DNA from: Pseudomonas sp. FP453
GTDB taxonomy: Bacteria; Pseudomonadota; Gammaproteobacteria; Pseudomonadales; Pseudomonadaceae
Direction: 5' to 3'
Assembly: GCF_030687495.1 (NCBI RefSeq)
Contig: NZ_CP117435.1
Location: 4,964,501 to 5,028,500, forward strand
DNA: 64,000 nt
Shown: positions 16,923 through 26,446 of the stretch, piece by piece
Numbering within the stretch: the first letter of the stretch is position 1
Layout: each line of letters opens with the position of its first letter
Position numbers and translations under genes: made by a program
The notes under the pieces: model-generated
Databases searched by the model: none
The model's input: only the letters and a program-made list of their open reading frames with translations
What the model was told of the DNA's origin: nothing

Positions 16923-18203
16923 TCAGGACTTGACCTGGCGCAGCTCGACGTGAAAGCGGCAGCCGTTGGGTTCCATGGTGCTCAGACTGACGCTCCAGCC
17001 CTGGTTCTCACAGATCCGTTGCACCAACGACAAGCCCAGGCCAAGGCCTTCGCCGCGCTTCTCGCTGCCACGCACAAAGGGCTCGAACATGGCTTCGCGC
17101 TTGTCTTCGGGGATGCCCACGCCTGAGTCCTCCACCACGAAACCTTCCGATTCCAGGGTCAGGCGGATAAAGCCGTGCTCGGTGTAGTGCAGGGCATTGC
17201 GCAGCAGGTTGCCCATGACCGCGTGCAGGAACGTCGCGTTGTAGCGCGTGTCCAGCGGGTTGCCCGGCTGATAGATCAGCGCCAGGCCTTTGCGTTCGAT
17301 CGGCTCGCGCCAGATGTTGAGCAAATCATCCGCCACCTGCTCCAGCGTAACCTGGGGCGACATGCTGCCATCGTCGTGCTGGGCGCGGGCGAGCATGAGG
17401 AAGGTCTGCACCAGCTCGCGCATTTCTTCACAGGCGCGGGCGATGCGTTCCACCTGGTTGCGCCCGCGCTGGTCGATGGCCGGGTTTTCCAGCAGCAGTT
17501 CGCAGGAACTGGCCAGGACCATCAACGGCGTGCGCAACTCGTGGCTCACATCACTGGTGAACAACTGCTCGCGGGACAGTGCCTGGCGCAGGCGGCCCAG
17601 GGTGGCGTCGAACGCCACGGCCAGTTCGCCCACTTCATCGGCCGCGTAGTCCGGCGCCAGGGGCGGTGCCAGGCCGAGCAACTGGTCGCGGTGGCGCACC
17701 TGACGGGCCAGGCGCACCACCGGTGCCATCACTTTGCGCGCCAGCACCCAGCCGAGAAACACCGCCAATGCCAGGCTGAGCACAAAGCCCACCAGCACCA
17801 CGGCGAACAGCACACGCTCACGCTCTTCGAAATCGCTTTGATCCTGCAGCAGCACGTAGCGCCGGCCATCCACCACTTCGACCATGGCGTGGTACGACAG
17901 CGCCTCACGGAACACTTCATGGAAGCCCGGCTCCAGGTGACGCAGGTCCTTGGGCAACTCGAAATCCCCAGGGCCACCGCTGAAATAAAACAGCTGGTCC
18001 GGCTCCGGACGGTGGTTCCAGTCCTCGACGCTGTCCATCAGCAGCAGGCGTTGCAAATCGCCGCCGAGGCCCGCCGAGATCAGTTTCTCTTCCACCAGGT
18101 GCACGGTGGCGACGATGCCCATGGCGAAGGCCCCCGCCACCAACGCACTCATCAAGGCAAAGGCGATGATGATCCGCTGGGCAAGGCTTTGCTTAAACTC
18201 CAT
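16923..18203 (-). CDS. colS: Sensor histidine kinase ColS
   Basis: Inner-membrane kinase of the ColRS system, which maintains outer-membrane integrity and responds to metals. The 426-residue protein has membrane segments at about 11-34 and 133-155, a short periplasmic loop, HAMP, the phospho-acceptor motif SDVSHELRTPL, and ATP-binding motifs (NLLRNALHY, EDSGVGIP, GLGLGLSLV). In P. putida, periplasmic His35, Glu38, His105, Glu126 and Glu129 bind iron/zinc; all five occupy the same positions here, including the ExxE at 126-129. ATG 18203 is used instead of the adjacent GTG. The gene overlaps the end of colR by 11 nt. Confidence 0.95.
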   Translation of the reverse strand: MEFKQSLAQRIIIAFALMSALVAGAFAMGIVATVHLVEEKLISAGLGGDLQRLLLMDSVEDWNHRPEPDQLFYFSGGPGDFELPKDLRHLEPGFHEVFREALSYHAMVEVVDGRRYVLLQDQSDFEERERVLFAVVLVGFVLSLALAVFLGWVLARKVMAPVVRLARQVRHRDQLLGLAPPLAPDYAADEVGELAVAFDATLGRLRQALSREQLFTSDVSHELRTPLMVLASSCELLLENPAIDQRGRNQVERIARACEEMRELVQTFLMLARAQHDDGSMSPQVTLEQVADDLLNIWREPIERKGLALIYQPGNPLDTRYNATFLHAVMGNLLRNALHYTEHGFIRLTLESEGFVVEDSGVGIPEDKREAMFEPFVRGSEKRGEGLGLGLSLVQRICENQGWSVSLSTMEPNGCRFHVELRQVKS

Positions 18204-18876
18204 CACGCCCCTCGGCCAGGCGATAACCGACGCCGTGCACCGTTTGCAGCAACGGCTTGGCGAACGGTTTGTCGATCACTTGGCGCAATTGATGGACGTG
18301 GCTGCGCAGGCTGTCGCTGTCCGGGCAGTCGTCGCCCCACAGGGCTTCTTCAAGGATTTCCCGGCGCAGGACGTGCGGGCTCTTTTGCATCAGCACCGCC
18401 AGCAATTTCAGGCCGACCGGGTTGAGCTTGAGCAGGCGCCCTTCGCGGGTGACTTCCAGGGTATCGAGGTCGTAGCTCAGGTCTGCCACTTGCAGGGCAC
18501 GGCGGCCGCCACCCTGGGCGCGGCGCAGCACGGCTTCGATGCGTGCAGCCAATTCCGAGAGGGCGAAGGGTTTGAGCAAGTAGTCATCGGCGCCGGACTT
18601 GAAGCCCTGCAGGCGGTCATCCAGTTGGTCGCGGGCGGTGAGCATGATTACCGGCGTGTCGCGGCGGGCGTCTTCGCGCAGGCGCTTGCACAGGGTGTAG
18701 CCATCGATGCCGGGCAGCATGATGTCGAGCACGATCAGGTCGTAATGCTCGGTGGCGGCCAGGTGCAGGCCCGACAAACCGTCCTGCGCACAGTCCACGG
18801 TATAGCCTTTGAGCCCCAGGTAATCGGCCAGGTTGGCCAGAATATCGCGGTTGTCTTCAACCAATAGAATTCGCAT
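18193..18876 (-). CDS. colR: Response regulator ColR
   Basis: An OmpR/PhoB-type regulator of 227 residues. The receiver domain (1-115) shows VEDN, the phospho-acceptor in IVLDIMLPGIDG, and the switch Lys in LLKPF; the C-terminal winged helix (about 125-220) ends HTVHGVGYRL-like (QTVHGVGYRLAE). It is near identical to P. putida ColR from memory. It is transcribed with colS and controls envelope genes, including those on both sides of this locus if the candidate sites at 16800 and 18994 are real. Confidence 0.95.
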   Translation of the reverse strand: MRILLVEDNRDILANLADYLGLKGYTVDCAQDGLSGLHLAATEHYDLIVLDIMLPGIDGYTLCKRLREDARRDTPVIMLTARDQLDDRLQGFKSGADDYLLKPFALSELAARIEAVLRRAQGGGRRALQVADLSYDLDTLEVTREGRLLKLNPVGLKLLAVLMQKSPHVLRREILEEALWGDDCPDSDSLRSHVHQLRQVIDKPFAKPLLQTVHGVGYRLAEGRDGV

Positions 18877-18993
18877 GGGCAGTGTCTCCGTACGCGGTAA
18901 CGGCCGTGTTGGCTCGCGCAGCTTAAGGCCAAGTGTGGCTCAGGGATAGACCTGCAAGGCCCATCGATACAGGTTTTCAACCGATATTTCAGT

Positions 18994-19009
18994 TGAACGA
19001 GATTTTCAC
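18994..19009 (+). promoter_or_regulatory. Candidate ColR site before the LTA-synthase-like gene
   Basis: TGAACGAGATTTTCAC differs from the 16800 site mainly by ATTTTCAC in place of TTTTTCAC. Both sites share A-C at positions 4-5 and A-G at positions 7-8. It lies about 70 nt before the sulfatase ATG and faces that gene. Confidence 0.45.
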
Positions 19010-19077
19010 TATAGCTTCACAAACTGACTACAGCGTCAGGCCGAAGATCCCCGCCCATTGATCTTAGGAAAATACAT

Positions 19078-21027
19078 ATGGGCTTTCTGAAAACCGCGCC
19101 TATGCGCTATTTGCTGTTGGTAACCGGCGCCTGGCTCGCCGTTTTCCTGCTCACGCGTGGCGTGTTGCTCATCACTCACCTGGACGAAGTGAGTGGCAAC
19201 CTGCTGCCGGTATTTGGCGTGGGCCTGCTGTACGACCTGGGTTTCCTCGCCTATGCCGCCCTGCCGCTGGGGTTGTACCTGCTGCTCTGCCCGCCTGCGT
19301 TGTGGCATCGCCGGGGCCATCGCTGGTTTCTGCAAGCGGTGCTCACGGTCAGCCTGTTCGCGATGCTGTTTACCTCCGTCGCCGAATGGCTGTTCTGGGA
19401 TGAGTTCGGCGTGCGCTTCAACTTTATCGCCGTCGATTACCTGGTGTACTCCGACGAGGTGTTGAACAACCTGCTGGAGTCCTACCCCATCGGCAAGCTG
19501 CTCAGCCTGCTGGCGATGCTGGCGATTGTGCTGAGCCTGCTCCTGCGCAAGCCCTTCAACGCGGCAATGAACGCGCCACTGCCCCCCCTGCGTGGCCGTC
19601 TGTTGAATGCGCTGGGCCTGTTGGTGATCGCCGGCCTCAGCCTGCAACTGATCAGCCAGGACAGCCCACGCACCCAGGGCGGCAATGCCTACAACAACGA
19701 GCTGGCCAGCAACGGCCCGTATCAGTTTTTCGCCGCCTTCCGTAACAACGAACTGGACTACCCACAGTTCTACAAAACCCTGCCCACCGACGTAATCGCC
19801 AAGCAGCTGCGTGCCGAGCTCAGCGAGCCCAACGCGCGCTTTATCGGCAAAGACCCGCTGGATATCCGCCGGGCCATCGACAACCCCGGCACGTTGCGCA
19901 AACCCAACATTGTGCTGGTGACCATCGAAAGCTTCAGCGCCAAGTACATGGGCAGCAACGGCGATGAGCGCAACCTCACGCCCAACCTCGATGCGCTGCG
20001 CAAGCAAAGCCTGTACTTCAATAACTTCTATGCCACCGGCACGCGCACCGACCGTGGGCTGGAGGCGATTACCCTGGCAATCCCGCCGACGCCTGGCCGC
20101 TCGATCGTCAAGCGTATTGGCCGTGAAAGCGGTTTCGCCAGCCTCGGCCAGCAACTCAGCGCCATCGGCTACGACAGCGTGTTCGTCTATGGCGGCCGCG
20201 GTTACTTCGACAACATGAACGCGTTTTTCAGCGGCAACGGTTATCGGGTCGTGGACCAGAGCAGCGTGCCAGAAGCGGAAATCTCGTTTAAAAACGCCTG
20301 GGGCATGGCCGACGAAGACCTCTACAAACAAACCCTGAAACTGGCCGATGCCGATTACGCCAAGCAGCAGCCGTTCTTGCTGCAACTGATGACCACCTCC
20401 AACCACCGTCCGTACACCTACCCGGACGGGCGCATCGACATCAAGTCCGGCAACGGCCGCGATGGTGCGGTGAAGTACACCGACCACGCCATCGGTGAAT
20501 TCCTCGCCGCTGCGCGCCAGAAACCCTGGTTCGATAACACGATCTTTGTGTTTGTTGCCGACCACACCGCTGGCAGCGCGGGCAAGGAAGACCTGCCCAT
20601 CACCAACTACCAGATCCCGCTGTTCGTCTATGCGCCAAAGCTGATCGATGCCCGGGAAAGCGCGCAACTGGCCAGCCAGATCGACCTGGCGCCGACGTTG
20701 CTGGGGTTGATCAACCTCAGCTACGAGTCGACCTTCTTTGGCCGCAACCTGTTGCAAGACAATCCACTGCCGCCGCGCGTGGTCGTCGGCAACTATCAGC
20801 ACCTGGGCTTGTTTGACGGCAAGGACCTGGCGATTCTCAGCCCACGCCTGGGCTTGCGTCGCCACGACCAGGCGCTGGGTGAAAGCCAGGAGTTGCGCGT
20901 GGGCAGTGATGACCCGTTGATTCAGCGGGCGATCACCTATTACCAGGGCGCCAGTTATGGGTTCAAGCAGCAGTTGTTGAGCTGGAAGGGGGCCAAGGAG
21001 GCGAGCCCGCAGTTGAGCACACGCTAA
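19078..21027 (+). CDS. LTA-synthase-family membrane sulfatase/phosphotransferase
   Basis: A 649-residue protein with about five N-terminal membrane helices (residues 8-200) and a periplasmic sulfatase-fold domain. The active-site residues of the LtaS family can be placed: Glu284 in VTIESFS, the nucleophilic Thr324 in GTRTDRG, and Asp495-His496 in VADHTAG. Gram-negative relatives transfer phosphoglycerol or phosphoethanolamine to envelope glycans or lipids; which one applies here cannot be read. ATG 19078 follows AGGAAA. It diverges from colR and has a ColR-like site in its promoter, so membership of the ColR envelope regulon is plausible. Confidence 0.87.
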   Translation: MGFLKTAPMRYLLLVTGAWLAVFLLTRGVLLITHLDEVSGNLLPVFGVGLLYDLGFLAYAALPLGLYLLLCPPALWHRRGHRWFLQAVLTVSLFAMLFTSVAEWLFWDEFGVRFNFIAVDYLVYSDEVLNNLLESYPIGKLLSLLAMLAIVLSLLLRKPFNAAMNAPLPPLRGRLLNALGLLVIAGLSLQLISQDSPRTQGGNAYNNELASNGPYQFFAAFRNNELDYPQFYKTLPTDVIAKQLRAELSEPNARFIGKDPLDIRRAIDNPGTLRKPNIVLVTIESFSAKYMGSNGDERNLTPNLDALRKQSLYFNNFYATGTRTDRGLEAITLAIPPTPGRSIVKRIGRESGFASLGQQLSAIGYDSVFVYGGRGYFDNMNAFFSGNGYRVVDQSSVPEAEISFKNAWGMADEDLYKQTLKLADADYAKQQPFLLQLMTTSNHRPYTYPDGRIDIKSGNGRDGAVKYTDHAIGEFLAAARQKPWFDNTIFVFVADHTAGSAGKEDLPITNYQIPLFVYAPKLIDARESAQLASQIDLAPTLLGLINLSYESTFFGRNLLQDNPLPPRVVVGNYQHLGLFDGKDLAILSPRLGLRRHDQALGESQELRVGSDDPLIQRAITYYQGASYGFKQQLLSWKGAKEASPQLSTR

Positions 21028-21059
21028 GGCACGGGAGCTGGCTTACGGGGGCTGGCTTG

Positions 21060-21145
21060 CGTGGGAGCTGGCTTGCCTGCGATAGCATCACCTCGGTTCT
21101 ACTGATACACCGAGTTGCCTGCATCGCAGGCAAGCCAGCTCCCAC
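21060..21145. repeat. REPIN plus decayed half-copies
   Basis: An inverted pair of GTGGGAGCTGGCTTGCCTGC cores with matched CTGG-type arms. Just upstream (21031-21059) lie two degraded fragments, GGGAGCTGGCTTACGGG and GCTGGCTTGC, that look like partial copies. It lies between convergent genes. Confidence 0.85.
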
Positions 21146-21202
21146 ATAACCCAGTCCCACCGTTCGATGGGTGAAGCATTCAAGACACTGGCCTCAAGCC
21201 AT

Positions 21203-21241
21203 AAAAAAGCCCCGCCTGCATCACTGCAGGCGGGGCTTTTT
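21203..21241. terminator. Bidirectional terminator, groESL operon
   Basis: The 12-bp stem GCCCCGCCTGCA / TGCAGGCGGGGC with a TCAC loop is flanked by six A and five T residues. It ends groESL on the minus strand and may also stop plus-strand transcription. Confidence 0.93.
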
Positions 21242-21262
21242 CAGTACGGGGGTAAGGCTGGC

Positions 21263-22921
<1,659 letters not shown>

Positions 22922-22959
22922 TTAAATACTTTGTAGTAACGGGAAAATGAGCGGGGAAA

Positions 22960-23256
22960 TCAGTCTTCCAGAACGGCGAGAATCTCGTTCTCAGCCATGA
23001 CCAGCAGATCTTCGCCATCAACTTTCACAGTGTTGCTGCCGGAGTAAGGGCCGAATACAACCTTGTCGCCGACTTTTACGGCCAGCGCACGCACGTCACC
23101 GTTTTCCAGAGTCTTGCCTGGGCCTGCAGCGACGATCACACCGTGGTTGGCTTTTTCAGCAGCCGAACCTGGCAGAACGATACCGCCAGCGGTTTTCTTT
23201 TCTTCTTCGCTGCGACGGATTACGACGCGGTCGTGCAGAGGACGAAGCTTGCTCAT
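22960..23256 (-). CDS. groES: 10-kDa co-chaperonin GroES
   Basis: The heptameric lid of the GroEL chamber. The protein begins [11 protein letters not shown] and carries the mobile loop [12 protein letters not shown], which contacts GroEL. At 98 residues the length is normal. AGGAGA precedes the ATG. A sigma-32-like promoter lies about 145 nt upstream. Confidence 0.97.
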   Translation of the reverse strand: MSKLRPLHDRVVIRRSEEEKKTAGGIVLPGSAAEKANHGVIVAAGPGKTLENGDVRALAVKVGDKVVFGPYSGSNTVKVDGEDLLVMAENEILAVLED

Positions 23257-23396
23257 TGTCGATCTCTCCTAATTGTGTTTTTCATCGGCCGGTATCAGTA
23301 CCGGCGGGTTGTATTCCGGCTGTGCCGGTCGCGCCTCGCCAAGCAAGACGCGGAAGTCTGTCTGGTGTCGCCACCAGAAACCTTGCGGTGACCGAT

Positions 23397-23427
23397 ACAT
23401 AAGGGCGCATAAGCTTATTACAAGGGG
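23397..23427 (-). promoter_or_regulatory. Candidate heat-shock (sigma-32) promoter for groESL
   Basis: On the minus strand, CCCCTTGTAA and, 12 nt later, CCCTTATGT resemble the CTTGAA and CCCCAT-T elements of sigma-32 promoters. Location upstream of groES supports the call; the spacing and the TGTAA deviation weaken it. Confidence 0.5.
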
Positions 23428-23469
23428 CCGCGGCGGAAATTTTTTACCTGTGCCGACGGCTGAAAGCAA

Positions 23470-23492
23470 CACGGCACCCAGAGGTGCCGTGC
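23470..23492 (-). other. Hairpin after fxsA
   Basis: The inverted repeat CACGGCACC / GGTGCCGTG lies just beyond the restored fxsA stop. It has no long T tract, so it may be a weak terminator or an mRNA 3' stabiliser. Confidence 0.4.
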
Positions 23493-23503
23493 CAGTGAAG
23501 CGG

Positions 23504-23981
23504 TTATTTGCTGTCGCGGTGTTCGAACTCGCCTTCGATCACATCACCTTCACGCCCCAGCGGTTGGCGCGGGGCCGGGCCGCCACGGGGTTGCAGGTCG
23601 TCGGCGAACGCACGCTGACGCAGGGCAGCCTCTTCGGCACGCTGGCGCATCTTGCCGGCGAGCAGCTTGCGCGAGAACGGGCAACAACAGCAGCAGGCCG
23701 ATCACGTCACTGATGAAACCCGGCAGGATCAACAGGCCACCGGCCAGGGCCATCATCAGGCCTTCAAGCATGGTCTGAGCTGGCAGTTCGCCACGATTCA
23801 GGCTTTCACGGGCCCGCAGTGCCGTGGCCAGGCCGGCGACGCGCAGCACCAACACGCCAAGCATCGAGCCGAGAATGATCAGCAGCAATGCCGGGAAAAA
23901 CCCGATTGCACTGCTGACTTGAACGAAGACGAACAGCTCCAACACTGGAAATAGCAGAAAGAGCAATAAAAAAGGGCGCAT
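23504..23981 (-). CDS. fxsA: FxsA-family membrane protein, apparent frameshift
   Basis: An inner-membrane protein related to E. coli FxsA (suppressor of F exclusion of phage T7). Four hydrophobic stretches lie in the first ~100 residues, with LLLPGFISDVIGLLLLLP typical of the family. As read, the frame then changes to Arg/Pro-rich non-homologous sequence and stops at 23550. Removing one base from GGG 23679-23681 (CCC on the coding strand) gives LLAGKMRQRAEEAALRQRAF and a tail ending EFEHRDSK at 23504. ATG 23981 is preferred to 23996 because GAGGAA lies 7 nt upstream. Confidence 0.82.
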
Positions 23982-24021
23982 CAACTGGTTCCTCAACGCA
24001 AGAATGCCTTGCTAGTCCACC

Positions 24022-24780
24022 TTAGATGACGTCGCCGTTTCGTGAATTCAAGCGCTGGCTGCGGTTTTTTTCGGCCAGGCCGCGGCGTGAGCCAATGAAA
24101 CCAGGGGCTTCGCGCACTTGTGTCGGCGTGTTGCAAGGCTCTGCAAAAGGCAGCCAATGCAACGACTGGCCGACACGCAAGTGCATGCCTTCACTGTCGA
24201 TACCGGCCAACTGCGCGGGCTCACGGGTGGGCAAGCCGGTCAATTCGACGTAATGGGCGATGGCCTTGGTGTGGTCGCTGTTCATGTGTTCGATCATGCT
24301 GCGCTCGGCCTTGCCGGCAAACGGGTTGGCCAGGGTGAGCTGATCAACCCAGTGAATCGCGCCAAACCCGCCGATGTAGCGATGGCGCACCGGCTTGAGC
24401 ACCCAGAAATCGAAGTCATGGGCCTTGTGGTAGTTGGCCGAGTCGGGGAAGTAGCGGTAATAACGCTCTGCCGCCGCTTCAATCGCGACCGGGTCGTCGA
24501 TCTTCTCGGCTTCGCCCAGGTAGGTCAGGCGCCCCACCGCTTGCACGTCGTCCGCCTCGCGCTCGCCGACCAGCAGCGAACACTTGGGGTCTTTTTGCAG
24601 GTTGTGGGTGTGCTGGGCGATGCGGCTGATCAGGATCAGCGGGCGGCCCTGCTCGTCGAGGCAGTACGGCACCACTGAACCGAAAGGAAACCCGGGCATG
24701 GCTTTGGATTGTGTGGCGAGAGCCCCACGGTATTCCTTGAGCAAAAGCTCGCGGGCGTTCTTGGCAACCTGTGCGCTCAA
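24022..24780 (-). CDS. HugZ-family (PNPOx-like plus DUF2470) protein, tail frameshifted as read
   Basis: A two-domain protein of about 245 residues: an FMN-binding split-barrel-like domain (GSVVPYCLDEQGRPLILIS, SLLVGER) and a C-terminal DUF2470-like domain (MIEHMNSDHTKAI). Such proteins include heme-utilisation enzymes (HugZ/HutZ), but many are uncharacterised. The start is TTG 24780, with GAGGAG 7 nt upstream; the frame remains open further upstream without homology. As read the C-terminus is PGFIGSRRGLAE and stops at 24022. Dropping one base from GGGG 24104-24107 yields ALVSLAHAAAWPKK and a stop at 24048, which fits the family better. Confidence 0.82.
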   Translation of the reverse strand: MSAQVAKNARELLLKEYRGALATQSKAMPGFPFGSVVPYCLDEQGRPLILISRIAQHTHNLQKDPKCSLLVGEREADDVQAVGRLTYLGEAEKIDDPVAIEAAAERYYRYFPDSANYHKAHDFDFWVLKPVRHRYIGGFGAIHWVDQLTLANPFAGKAERSMIEHMNSDHTKAIAHYVELTGLPTREPAQLAGIDSEGMHLRVGQSLHWLPFAEPCNTPTQVREAPGFIGSRRGLAEKNRSQRLNSRNGDVI

Positions 24781-24887
24781 CGTATGACTCCTCGGGGTAT
24801 TCAGCCGCCCATGGCATATGGGAATGGATCTCAACACAAGGTAATCAATATCCGCAGAGGTTGCCAAGCAGGTTTTGTTCGACCTTG

Positions 24888-25895
24888 TTACCAGGCCACG
24901 CCAAAACCTGCGGTATAGCGGGTCTTGCTCAAGCTGCTGTCGGAATCGCCACTGATGATGTCGCGCTCGGCCTTGAGATTGAGGGACGCCCATTCGGTGA
25001 CTTTGTAGCGCAGGCCCATTTCCGCATCCAGGGAATAGTCGATCGGCCCATCCACCGGTTTGCCCAGTTCCCCTGTGGTGAAGAACTCAACGGTCTTGCC
25101 CACTAGATAGCGGTTGTAGTTCCACTTCATGGCCAATGAGTAGAAATGGTCTTTGCCGCCCTCGGAATATTCGTAATCGGTGCGGTTGACCAGGGAACCG
25201 AGGGAGAACGCGCCCAGTTCATCATCCCAGAACTGGTAGCCCGGGCCGGTACCGACGGTGCGCTGGCGCGACAGGTCTTCAACCTTGTCGCGCTTGTAGG
25301 TCAAACGGCCCTGCCAGAACCAGTGCTCGGTGATAAACCGGTCCAGGTCATATTCCAGCGCCCAGTTGTCGGTGGTGGTCACGTCATCCTGGAACTCGCG
25401 GTTGTACTCGCCCTGCCCGGTGTGACGCCACTGGCCGTGGCGCGCAGTGGTCTTGAAGTCGATATCGTAGTCATTGGTGTCTTTTTCCGCACGCTTGTAG
25501 TCCAGCGCCAGATCGACATTGCCCTTCCACACCAGGTCTTCGATCACCGGCTTGGGCTTGATGATCTGCTGGATGCTCGCCAGGTCGACGGTCTTCGGCG
25601 CCTCACCGTTGGCCAGGACCACCTTGCCGTCATCCGCCGCTTTCAACGACTTGGCCTTCTCGCCGGTGTAGGCGTCCTGCTTGACCAGCAACTCCTGGTC
25701 GCTCTCCAGGGTTTTCACCTGTTTCCAGTCAATCGGGATGGCCCCTGCGTAGTCGGTCTGAATCAGCAGCTTGCCACCGTCGAAGACTTTGATCTTGCCG
25801 CTCAGGCGGTCACCGTTCTTCAACCAGACGGTGTCAGCCAGCAAGGGCGTGGAGGCGCTGAAAACAGCAAGGCACAGCAGGGTTCTGGACAACAT
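24888..25895 (-). CDS. DUF481/YdiY-like outer-membrane protein
   Basis: A 335-residue secreted protein with a signal peptide ending near STPLLADT. The first third (DTVWLKNGDRLSGKI) resembles a small beta domain; the remainder (about 120-335) has alternating aromatic strands such as NVDLALDYKR and YSLAMKWNYNRYL and ends GFGVAW, a terminal aromatic as in outer-membrane beta barrels. DUF481 proteins are often salt- or acid-induced porin-like proteins, but the function here is unknown. It is transcribed alone, diverging from the alkyltransferase-like gene. Confidence 0.85.
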   Translation of the reverse strand: MLSRTLLCLAVFSASTPLLADTVWLKNGDRLSGKIKVFDGGKLLIQTDYAGAIPIDWKQVKTLESDQELLVKQDAYTGEKAKSLKAADDGKVVLANGEAPKTVDLASIQQIIKPKPVIEDLVWKGNVDLALDYKRAEKDTNDYDIDFKTTARHGQWRHTGQGEYNREFQDDVTTTDNWALEYDLDRFITEHWFWQGRLTYKRDKVEDLSRQRTVGTGPGYQFWDDELGAFSLGSLVNRTDYEYSEGGKDHFYSLAMKWNYNRYLVGKTVEFFTTGELGKPVDGPIDYSLDAEMGLRYKVTEWASLNLKAERDIISGDSDSSLSKTRYTAGFGVAW

Positions 25896-26049
25896 AAGCG
25901 GATTCGGGGCTCAGGATTGGCGAAAAGGGCGCGATATCGTGTTAGATAGCTAGGACTGACTCAAGGATTAATATTGAGTTCAATTCTCATCAGCATAATT
26001 ACAGACGTTTCTTACAATTAGGCCGAAGATCTCAACGGATGTACCCACA

Positions 26050-26403
26050 GTGAATCAACCCGCCGACACCCCGCAAAGCCCCGCCGAAATGCGCCGTACG
26101 GCGCTGTACCTGACGCTGGCCCAGGTGCCTGAAGGCTGCGTGGTGAGTTACGGCGAGCTGGCACAGCTGGCCGGATTGGGCCGCGCAGCGCGCTGGGTCG
26201 GGCGCACGTTGAGCCAGTTGCCGCAAGACACGCGGCTGCCCTGGCACCGGGTGCTGGCTGCCGGTGGTCGGATAAGCCTGCCAGTGGGCAGCGCCTCGGG
26301 CGACGAACAACGTGCGCGTTTACGCAGCGAAGGTGTCAGTATCCTGAACAATCGCGTGGATATTCAGCGTCATGGCTGGCGCCCGGTAGAGCACAGCGGT
26401 TAG
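26050..26403 (+). CDS. Alkyltransferase-like protein (ATL, YbaZ type)
   Basis: A 117-residue relative of the DNA-binding domain of O6-alkylguanine-DNA alkyltransferase. The motif LPWHRVL replaces the reactive Cys of PCHRV with Trp, the defining feature of ATL proteins. These bind O6-alkylguanine and flag it for nucleotide excision repair instead of reversing it. GELAQLAGLGRAARWVG is the DNA-binding helix region. The start is GTG 26050; the ribosome-binding site is weak, and ATG 26089 is the only in-frame alternative before the conserved region. Confidence 0.9.
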   Translation: MNQPADTPQSPAEMRRTALYLTLAQVPEGCVVSYGELAQLAGLGRAARWVGRTLSQLPQDTRLPWHRVLAAGGRISLPVGSASGDEQRARLRSEGVSILNNRVDIQRHGWRPVEHSG

Positions 26404-26446
26404 AGTGCGCGCTTTGTTTTCGCAATCCTGAGGCAGACTCCAGCCC

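Noticed and set aside
19036..20865. 609-codon open frame opposite the LTA-synthase-like gene
   Set aside because: Low-complexity Gln/Val/Ala/Gly-rich shadow of the real gene.
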